Source of the DNA: JAADHI01 sp964451325 | Lineage (GTDB): Bacteria; Nitrospirota; Nitrospiria; SBBL01; JAADHI01 | Reading direction: 5' to 3' | DNA length: 47,279 bases | Assembly: GCA_964451325.1 (NCBI GenBank) | Contig: CAYVHO010000020.1 | Coordinates: 1-47,279, forward strand | Shown: positions 41,044 through 47,279 of the stretch, one piece after another | Position numbering within the stretch: the stretch's first letter is position 1 | Layout of the letters: every line of letters starts with the position of its first letter | The notes under the pieces: model-generated | Told to the model about the DNA's origin: nothing | Databases searched by the model: none | Seen by the model: only the letters and a program-made list of their open reading frames with translations | Translations under genes and position numbers: made by a program

Positions 41044-42758
41044 GTGCCGCGAAAAAATCCCAGGATGTTGAATCAATCACGCTGACCTACGACCTGTTTG
41101 AATTGCCAAGTGCGCAGCACAAGGCAGGCTTGGCGGGGTTGCTGATATTGATTGAGTCGTTGAAAGCACGTGAGCAAGGCCCCCTTCCAGAAATTGAAAT
41201 AAACGGATCGCGGAGCGTAACTATCAAATTGACGCAAGAATCGCTCGGCGTGCTACTCGACGATGTTTACGATGCGCGGTGGGTCGAGAAACAGAGTTTA
41301 AAAAAATGGAAGGGAAAGACCCCGAAAAGAATTGACGAAATAGACCATCCGCAAAGTGACGGAAAAATTAAAAAGGAAAAACGATTCATCTACGATGACT
41401 TCGATCCTTCTGGGAATACATTTGCGTTTTGGGTACAGAATGGTCAGAAAAGTCCGTGGCTGAAACTCTGGCGTGACATGTTGTGGAGCGTGCTTCGTGC
41501 ACAACCGGCAACACGTGGTGAGTTCAAAAAGCGGGCAAACCAACAACCTGTTGATACAACCAAAAAGCTGTGGGATTCATTGGTGAAGGCACAGAAAGAG
41601 CACAGAAAGGGCAAATTCAAAGTCGATTCCATTGCGGGTTCTTTGTTTGTGGGTGCTCAGGATGCCAACGCGGAGCGGGTATCTTTTGTCGGTCAGATCG
41701 AGCACAACCTATTGCTTCATTTCTGGCAATTCTCCAGTCCGGTTTTTGTCCCTCAAATCGTCGATCTAAAGTCGGGGCAGCGCGAATATGCCGGATATTT
41801 GTTGGTAATTCCGGAGGTCGCGGAGCTGCGGCGTTATGTGGAAGATATGATCGGTTACTGGAAAAGGCTGGAGCCGGATGTGTCAGGGTATCGGCCCCGT
41901 GACGCGCTTATTGATCTTCCGGAAGAAGGTGGGTTGGAGTTTCTTTATCACTTAGCACGCATGCGCGCGGGACAACTGGAAGTTGCTTACGATGTGACGG
42001 CAGTCGAGCTTTATCACTTGAAAAAGCAAGGTAACAATGTGCGCATGTTGGCGGCAGAGCGTTTGCTGCCAAATGACCGCGTACTTGCGGAATACGAAAG
42101 TATTCGTGGTGTGCGGGCCAACCCTTACTACAAGCGTTTGCGGATTCGAAATCTCTTGGACGGGAATCCGTGGCACTGCGGGGCTGATGCGTTCTTCGCG
42201 CATTACCCATGGAAATACTTCATCAAAACAGACAACTCACCGCGTCTGCCATTTTTCGGAAACGATGTAAAACGCTATTTCACAAGATTGGAACAACAAT
42301 TGAAACTACTGAAGGAGAACAATGCCATGAACGAATCAGACCCTGTCATCAAGGATGACCTGCTCGCGCGCCGGATTTACCGCTTGATACGCGAATACGT
42401 CATTTACAAAACGGATGCACGCTCACCGGTTAAATACAAAGATTTGCCGCGCGATGCAAAAGGCCACGCACAATACGACTCCCGATATCGCGATGCGCGC
42501 AAAAAAGTCACCAGCGATGCGTTTCTGGCGATGCGTAGCCGCCGCGCCGAGGACTTCGTCGAATATTTCACCGGCACGATCTGCTCCGTACCGCACTTTC
42601 TTCAGGAGCCGGAGTACCTCGATTTAACCCAAGCGCTCATTCAAAGGCCGGACACGGTGAAGAACCTGTCCATGCTGGCGTTCTCGGCACATTCGTATTT
42701 GCCCGGAAAAGAAGGCCAAACCCATTCCTCAAATGAAAACCAAGGAGAAACAAAATGA
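41040..42758 (+). CDS. Cascade large subunit Cas8 (MYXAN Cas8a1/Csx13-like)
   Basis: 572 residues from the ATG at 41040, which overlaps the cas3 stop and has GAGGAG eight bases upstream; the open frame before that is unsupported. The opening TLTYDLFELPSAQHKAGLAG, the core HFWQFSSPVFVPQIVDLKSG, YAGYLLVIPEVAEL and GYRPRDALIDLPEEGGLEFL match Cas8 of the MYXAN subtype. The C-terminal 130 residues are largely helical (LARRIYRLIREYVIYKTD, SDAFLAMRSRRAEDFVEYFT) and may stand in for the small subunit, which is not encoded separately. Cas8 recognises the PAM and recruits Cas3. Confidence 0.88.
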   Translation: MSAAKKSQDVESITLTYDLFELPSAQHKAGLAGLLILIESLKAREQGPLPEIEINGSRSVTIKLTQESLGVLLDDVYDARWVEKQSLKKWKGKTPKRIDEIDHPQSDGKIKKEKRFIYDDFDPSGNTFAFWVQNGQKSPWLKLWRDMLWSVLRAQPATRGEFKKRANQQPVDTTKKLWDSLVKAQKEHRKGKFKVDSIAGSLFVGAQDANAERVSFVGQIEHNLLLHFWQFSSPVFVPQIVDLKSGQREYAGYLLVIPEVAELRRYVEDMIGYWKRLEPDVSGYRPRDALIDLPEEGGLEFLYHLARMRAGQLEVAYDVTAVELYHLKKQGNNVRMLAAERLLPNDRVLAEYESIRGVRANPYYKRLRIRNLLDGNPWHCGADAFFAHYPWKYFIKTDNSPRLPFFGNDVKRYFTRLEQQLKLLKENNAMNESDPVIKDDLLARRIYRLIREYVIYKTDARSPVKYKDLPRDAKGHAQYDSRYRDARKKVTSDAFLAMRSRRAEDFVEYFTGTICSVPHFLQEPEYLDLTQALIQRPDTVKNLSMLAFSAHSYLPGKEGQTHSSNENQGETK

Positions 42759-43681
42759 ACCTGTTTGGAACCGTATTGACCTATACCGCACCCAGCGCGA
42801 ACTATCGCGGCGAGAGTGCTGAGAACCGCACCGTGATTCAGAAGATCACCAAAGGGCGGCACGAATATCCGATTATCAGTCCGGAAACGATGCGTAATGC
42901 CTTGCGCGAATGCCTTGCCACGATTCTCGGTAAGGATAAATGCAATCGTGAACGTTTGCACGATGAGGAACAGCTTGCTGTGAAGTTCAAGGTGTACCCA
43001 GACGCGGATCGTTATGTGGATGATTTTTTCATGGGGTGGTTAATTACCGCCGGGAAATCTGATAGAGCAAAGATACGAAAAGAGTTGAAGAGTAATAATC
43101 GGAACCCCGATGCGTTTACGTTTAAGCGCGATTCCGTCTTGCGCATGAACATGGCCGTCGGTCTAGAGCCTTACCGTTACGATACGGTATTCACGCAGTC
43201 ACCGCAAAACGTAGACAGCCCATGGAAGAACGCCGACAACTCGCAACTACTGCACCGCGAGACGGCGGTAACCGCCTTTCAATATCCATTTGCCCTGAAT
43301 CTTGAGGAATGCAAAGCCAAGAAAGATTGGACCAAGGCGCTGCTCAAGGCCATCGGCGAGTTGAACAATGTTGCCGGTAATCACGCGCGCAGTTATTACG
43401 AAATGGCTCCAGCGTCGATCGTTGTCCGGCTCACGAAGCAACTCGTGGCGGGTTATGACACCTATGGATTCCGGATCAAGGAAGGGGAGGCGCACGCCTT
43501 GCCGGAAATTGTCGATGGTATTTTGAAGGGGGACTATCCGGGAAATGAGTTCTATTTCGGCGGAAAGATCGTAAAGGAGATGAGCAATCAGGACGAAAAA
43601 ACCTTAAAAGATAAAGGCGTGACCCTTGATCGGAATCCGCAGCGACTGCTCGCAACCGTCGCCAAAGTGGGGCTGAGGTAA
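42755..43681 (+). CDS. cas7: Cascade backbone Cas7 (DevR family)
   Basis: 308 residues. The start MNLFGTVLTYTAPSANYRGE, then KITKGRHEYPIISPETMRNA, FKRDSVLRMNMAVGLEPYRY and AGNHARSYYEMAPASIVVRL are DevR/Cst2-like Cas7 signatures. Several copies wrap the crRNA spacer. It overlaps the cas8 stop by four bases and is followed by cas5 five bases later, so the effector subunits are made as one unit. DevR in Myxococcus is also linked to fruiting-body development; no such role is implied here. Confidence 0.93.
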   Translation: MNLFGTVLTYTAPSANYRGESAENRTVIQKITKGRHEYPIISPETMRNALRECLATILGKDKCNRERLHDEEQLAVKFKVYPDADRYVDDFFMGWLITAGKSDRAKIRKELKSNNRNPDAFTFKRDSVLRMNMAVGLEPYRYDTVFTQSPQNVDSPWKNADNSQLLHRETAVTAFQYPFALNLEECKAKKDWTKALLKAIGELNNVAGNHARSYYEMAPASIVVRLTKQLVAGYDTYGFRIKEGEAHALPEIVDGILKGDYPGNEFYFGGKIVKEMSNQDEKTLKDKGVTLDRNPQRLLATVAKVGLR

Positions 43682-43686
43682 GCGCC

Positions 43687-44373
43687 ATGTTGTGTCTCTA
43701 CTTTCAGGCACCGTTTGGGGTGTTTCGCACCTTCACGGCGGGCAGCTTCCGTCCGACTGCGCCGTTTATGACGCCGTCTGCGGCGTATGGCCTGTTGCTC
43801 AATCTCGCGGGAATCGAAATGCGTCACAAGGATAACGCGGCGAAAACGACCTTGATTCGAAGCGGTCTCCCCCACGCAACTATCGCGCTCGGCGCATTGG
43901 AGATGCCCCAGCAGCACAGCGTGTACCAACAGCTTCACAACTATCCGGTAGGCAACACCGGAAAAGATCACGCGCCAAATACCAAGGGCAATAAATACAA
44001 TATCACGCCTGCAAGGCGTTCTTTCTTGTCCAACCTACAAGGCTACCTGTGTTTAAAGGACAACGAAAAACTCGCCACGCAGGTATTGGACGGATTGGCG
44101 GGAAAAGAACTGAGAAAATACGGACTGCCATTTCTGGGTGACAACAACTTTCTTCCCGACCGGATTGAAGCCGTCGCGAGAATCGAACCCGCGCACTGGT
44201 TCGTGGAGGTTACGCCAGACTATGATGTGGGAAATGTGGCCAATATTGTCCGACTTACGGTTACAATTGACCGGGCGGATATGTCGAAGACACGATCAAA
44301 GTTATTTTGCCTATCAGATAACCGATGCTCCGATGTGCCCGATAAAGCATGGGTGACGGTCGACTACACCTGA
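43687..44373 (+). CDS. cas5: Cascade subunit Cas5 (DevS family)
   Basis: 228 residues. The N-terminus LCLYFQAPFGVFRTFTAGSF followed by APFMTPSAAYGLLLNLAGIE is the Cas5/DevS RAMP opening, and KYGLPFLGDNNFLPDRIEAV is the family's C-terminal block. Cas5 caps the crRNA 5' handle. GAGG lies in the cas7 end, ten bases before the ATG. The last 60 residues are less conserved than expected, but no break is visible. About 190 bases separate it from the adaptation genes. Confidence 0.92.
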   Translation: MLCLYFQAPFGVFRTFTAGSFRPTAPFMTPSAAYGLLLNLAGIEMRHKDNAAKTTLIRSGLPHATIALGALEMPQQHSVYQQLHNYPVGNTGKDHAPNTKGNKYNITPARRSFLSNLQGYLCLKDNEKLATQVLDGLAGKELRKYGLPFLGDNNFLPDRIEAVARIEPAHWFVEVTPDYDVGNVANIVRLTVTIDRADMSKTRSKLFCLSDNRCSDVPDKAWVTVDYT

Positions 44374-44566
44374 GGTTTTATTTCCAGGTGGCTATGCGAA
44401 AGTTATTGGGGGACGTGCGACAGAATCCCTCGATAGCACCTAAGTTTTACGAGGAGGGTAGAGGGATACTCGGCATCCAATAAGGCTTGACTTTGCAACA
44501 AGCCGAATTGAGATTGTAGCCATATATGTGCTCCATAATGTATTTAAATATAAGGGTAAATATCCG
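44374..44566 (+). other. Intergenic region between effector and adaptation genes
   Basis: 193 bases. It holds a small hairpin, GGCTTG (44484-44489) with CAAGCC (44499-44504), and TAAGGCTTGA (44481-44490), which resembles the end of the array repeat (TAAGGCGTTGA) with one base missing. The second half before cas4-cas1 is AT-rich and could carry a promoter, but I found no clear box pair. Confidence 0.5.
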
Positions 44567-46219
44567 ATGTCAAGAAAGCAACTTATTATGGATAAGCCCC
44601 TCATCCGCGTCATGGCTCTGCACGCCCTGGCCTATTGTGAACGGCTTTTCTACCTGGAAGAGGTTGAAGAGATTCGTGTTGCCGATGCCTCTGTTTTTGC
44701 CGGGAGACGGCTACACGAAGAAATCCAGGCTGACGAAGGGGAATGGGTTAGCCTCCTGCTTGAAAGTGAAACCCTCGGCTTAAAAGGAAAGGTCGATTGT
44801 CTGCGCAGAAGAGATGGCAGGCTCATCCCCTACGAACATAAACGAGGCCGGTGTCGGGAGGGGGATAAAACACCCGAAGCATGGTCGAGTGATACGCTTC
44901 AAGTCGTAGCCTACACACTGCTGCTTGAAGAACATACGGGAGAAACCATAACAGAGGCCCGAGTCCGTTATCATGCAAGCAATACAACCGTCCGGGTACC
45001 CATTGATGAAAGCGCCCGACAAGAGGTACAAGACGCAATCAAACGATGTCTTTCTCTCGCAGCCTCCTTGGAACGGCCACCCGTCACAGACAATGAACGG
45101 CTTTGTGCGAAGTGTTCCTTAGCACCCGTCTGTCTTCCGGAAGAAGAGCGCTGTGTCAATAAGGCCACCAACAAAGCCATTCGGCTTTTTCCCGCAGACA
45201 AGGAGCGAAAGGCCCTTCATATCACGGAGCACGGTGCACGTATTGGTCGTGCCGGAGACCGGCTGATCGTGAAGTTAAGGGATGGGGGCAAAGAGATGTT
45301 TCCGATTCGAGAAGTCGGTGAACTTGTCATTCATGGTTATGCGCAGGTCACCACGCAGGCCATCCATCTCTGCACCTACCATGAAGTCGGAGTGCATTGG
45401 ATCACCGGGGGTGGAAAATATATCGGTGGACTGGCGGCGGGTGTAAGCCCTGTTCAACGTCGTTTCAGGCAATACGAAGCCCTCCGCGACCCCGGATTCT
45501 GCTTGAAACTGACGCGAAAACTGGCTTCGGCGCGGGTCGCCAGTCAAGTCCGCTTTCTCTTGCGGGCTTCTCGCGGGGAAGATCGGGTGGTAAGTGGGGT
45601 AGAAAAAGCGGTGTCGGCAATTCGCGCCGCATTGCGGGCCATCGCATACGCCGAAGGAATTGACAGCATCCGGGGTCATGAGGGTGATGCAGGTCGAGCC
45701 TATTTTTCAGCCCTTCCGGGGCTACTGAGGCCGGACATTGATGCGCGACTTCAGTTTTCCGGGCGAAATCGGCGTCCACCGAAAGATCGCTTCAACGCTC
45801 TTCTGAGCTTTGGATATGCCCTGCTCTATCGGGATGTGATGCAGGCCCTACTCTCTGTCGGCTTAGAACCGGCTTTCGGTTTTTATCATCGTCCGAGATC
45901 TGCTGCTCATCCGCTTGCACTTGATCTCATGGAACTTTTTCGAGTGCCGATATGGGATATGGTGCTTGTTGCCTCTATCAACCGGCTGCAATGGCATCCC
46001 GACACCGATTTTACGGTTGCCGGCCCCCAGGTCTGGCTCAGTGAGACGGGACGGAAAAAGGCCATTGCGATTTACGAACAACGAAAAGAAGATCAGTGGA
46101 AACATCCGGTCATCGGCTATGCCTTGTCTTATGCGCGGCTGATTGAACTGGAAGCGAGACTCTTGGAAAAAGAGTGGACAGGGAAACCGGGCCTTTTTGC
46201 CAGAATGCGATTGAGGTGA
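44567..46219 (+). CDS. Cas4-Cas1 fusion protein (spacer acquisition)
   Basis: 550 residues from the ATG at 44567 (AAGGG about ten bases upstream; GTG at 44528 and ATG at 44588 are alternatives). Cas4 part: Cys24 in LAYCERLFYL, GKVD with Asp77, YEHKRGR with Glu90 and Lys92, QVVAY with Gln112 and Tyr116, and CAKCSLAPVC with Cys180, 183 and 189, which complete the Fe-S site. Cas1 part from about residue 213: RGHEGDAGRAYF with the catalytic Glu372, GFYHRPRSAAHPLALDLME with His441, Asp453 and Glu456. Fusion ensures that PAM-checked prespacers are handed to the integrase. All active-site residues are present. Confidence 0.96.
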   Translation: MSRKQLIMDKPLIRVMALHALAYCERLFYLEEVEEIRVADASVFAGRRLHEEIQADEGEWVSLLLESETLGLKGKVDCLRRRDGRLIPYEHKRGRCREGDKTPEAWSSDTLQVVAYTLLLEEHTGETITEARVRYHASNTTVRVPIDESARQEVQDAIKRCLSLAASLERPPVTDNERLCAKCSLAPVCLPEEERCVNKATNKAIRLFPADKERKALHITEHGARIGRAGDRLIVKLRDGGKEMFPIREVGELVIHGYAQVTTQAIHLCTYHEVGVHWITGGGKYIGGLAAGVSPVQRRFRQYEALRDPGFCLKLTRKLASARVASQVRFLLRASRGEDRVVSGVEKAVSAIRAALRAIAYAEGIDSIRGHEGDAGRAYFSALPGLLRPDIDARLQFSGRNRRPPKDRFNALLSFGYALLYRDVMQALLSVGLEPAFGFYHRPRSAAHPLALDLMELFRVPIWDMVLVASINRLQWHPDTDFTVAGPQVWLSETGRKKAIAIYEQRKEDQWKHPVIGYALSYARLIELEARLLEKEWTGKPGLFARMRLR

Positions 46220-46222
46220 GCA

Positions 46223-46516
46223 ATGCCGGGGAATAAACTTTGGTACTTGGTCTGTTATGACATCCGTGATCCAAAAAGGTGGCGGAAGGTCTTCAAGCTG
46301 ATCAAAGGATACGGCGCTGGCATTCAATATTCCATCTTTCGCTGCCGACTGGATCGGCGTCAATTAGAACAGATGCGCTGGGAATTAGAAACCATTTTGG
46401 ATGCAGAAGACAGTTTGATGATTGTTGGACTATGCAAAGGATGTGTTTCCAGGCTGGTGAACAGAAATACCGGAATCGAATGGTTAGAAGAGGAAACCCA
46501 TTTTCAAATTTTGTGA
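46223..46516 (+). CDS. cas2: CRISPR-associated protein Cas2
   Basis: 97 residues. KLWYLVCYDIRDPKRWRKVF is the standard Cas2 opening with the metal-binding Asp, GAGIQYSIFRCRLDRRQLEQ and DSLMIVGLCKGC complete the ferredoxin fold. Cas2 bridges two Cas1 dimers. It follows cas4-cas1 by three bases and is the last cas gene before the array. Confidence 0.95.
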   Translation: MPGNKLWYLVCYDIRDPKRWRKVFKLIKGYGAGIQYSIFRCRLDRRQLEQMRWELETILDAEDSLMIVGLCKGCVSRLVNRNTGIEWLEEETHFQIL

Positions 46517-46795
46517 GGAAATGAATAAAGAGCGAGTCAAGTATCGGAGCCTGTCGGGAAGAACCTAGGCTCAAAAGCATGTAAAGCATTGTAATAATTG
46601 GAAAAAACAGCAGGATACTTGTGTGGCCCTCCTTGATTGTTGTATAAGCACAATAAAATTGAACAATATCAAAGATGTCCATCTACAAAAACCATAGAGA
46701 ACCTGAAACAAATAATCCCGATGAGAAGTAGATCAAGACAGTCCATGAAACAAGAGCTAAAAAACCAAGTAAAAACAATCTTTTACAGAAAAGCA
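46517..46795 (+). promoter_or_regulatory. CRISPR leader
   Basis: 279 bases between cas2 and the first repeat, AT-rich in the second half as leaders usually are. A TTGATT and TAAAAT pair near 46633-46660 is a possible but weak promoter, with a short 15-base spacer. No open reading frame here is convincing. Confidence 0.7.
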
Positions 46796-47279
46796 GTGAA
46801 TCAATCTGTGATGCCGTAAGGCGTTGAGCACAAGACAACCCAGCCGATTTGTTGATCATTGCACCGGGTGAATCAATCTGTGATGCCGTAAGGCGTTGAG
46901 CACATTTACAAACTTTACGCAAACGTGAGCACGGATACAGTGAATCAATCTGTGATGCCGTAAGGCGTTGAGCACAATGAGCTGCCGTACTTCCTGGCCA
47001 CGAATGGCTTGTGAATCAATCTGTGATGCCGTAAGGCGTTGAGCACTCTACAACATCCGCAACCATAATCAGGCTATTTAGGGTGAATCAATCTGTGATG
47101 CCGTAAGGCGTTGAGCACATCGCGCCGACACCTCCCCCCGACGTCAGGAAGTGTGAATCAATCTGTGATGCCGTAAGGCGTTGAGCACGAGGATACGCAG
47201 TTGGCCTAGACGCTACTTCTGACTGTGAATCAATCTGTGATGCCGTAAGGCGTTGAGCACAACTAGTTTCCGTATTAAG
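46796..47279 (+). CRISPR. CRISPR array, seven 36-bp repeats in the window
   Basis: Seven identical 36-base repeats begin at 46796, 46868, 46940, 47011, 47083, 47153 and 47225; each starts GTGAATCAATC and ends GCGTTGAGCAC. Complete spacers are 36, 36, 35, 36, 34 and 36 bases; the seventh is cut by the window end. Inside each repeat ATGCC-GTAA-GGCGT forms a five-pair hairpin (one G-U) with a GUAA tetraloop, the likely Cas6 site. Cleavage at its base would leave an eight-base handle UUGAGCAC. Identity of all repeats suggests the leader-proximal, active end. No spacer matches this window by eye. Confidence 0.98.

Noticed and set aside
46637..46922. Small ORFs in the leader and first repeats
   Set aside because: They run into the CRISPR repeats and have no coding character.

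Overview
The window comes from a Gram-negative bacterium. It encodes many signal-peptide outer-membrane beta-barrel proteins, lipoproteins with clear lipoboxes and periplasmic thioredoxin-like proteins, next to ordinary housekeeping genes (hemE, hemL, aat, purF, purL, purQ). Base composition looks moderate, with AT-rich patches. I cannot name a species; a deltaproteobacterium-like or candidate-phylum lineage fits, but this is a guess. No rRNA, tRNA or transposase gene was recognised.

Positions 158-10793 form one long minus-strand run devoted to the cell envelope, metals and thiol redox chemistry. In transcription order: a small His/Cys protein (10793), an outer-membrane barrel, a TlpA-like redoxin, an overlooked 57-residue protein, a His-rich exported protein, a terminator, a second small His/Cys protein, a propeller lipoprotein, a terminator, a DUF4266 lipoprotein/DUF3570 barrel/TlpA trio, then a MerR regulator with a textbook mer-type operator that leads a tight operon (HMA metal-binding protein, NHL-repeat protein, barrel protein, methyltransferase). 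HemE and a B12-binding radical SAM enzyme follow upstream (10886-13722).

Positions 13900-18560 (plus strand) hold DUF3015, an Lnb/DUF4105-type protein and a lipoprotein with an HEARH zinc-peptidase-like motif. A decaying cassette follows (TRL-like lipoprotein and a barrel ORF broken by a stop), flanked by a 106-bp direct repeat. Positions 18483-27909 hold a ribbon-helix-helix protein, a HAD phosphatase, a Ste24-like protease, a porin with an exported partner, and a four-gene phosphorelay without a DNA-binding output.

Positions 28109-36903 are housekeeping: aat, hemL with an AtpI-like gene, a Fic-fold protein with a damaged active site, and the divergent purQ-purL-purF operon.

Positions 37040-47279 are a complete type I CRISPR-Cas locus of the MYXAN (DevR/DevS) kind: WYL regulator, cas6, cas3, cas8, cas7, cas5, a cas4-cas1 fusion, cas2, leader, and an array of seven identical 36-bp repeats running off the window. 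The system should acquire spacers with Cas4-Cas1/Cas2, process crRNA with Cas6 at a GUAA-loop hairpin, and interfere through a Cas8/Cas7/Cas5 complex with Cas3.

Three good sigma70-type promoters (merR, the 10793 gene, hemL) lie 6-9 bases from the start codon, so these genes are probably read from leaderless mRNAs.
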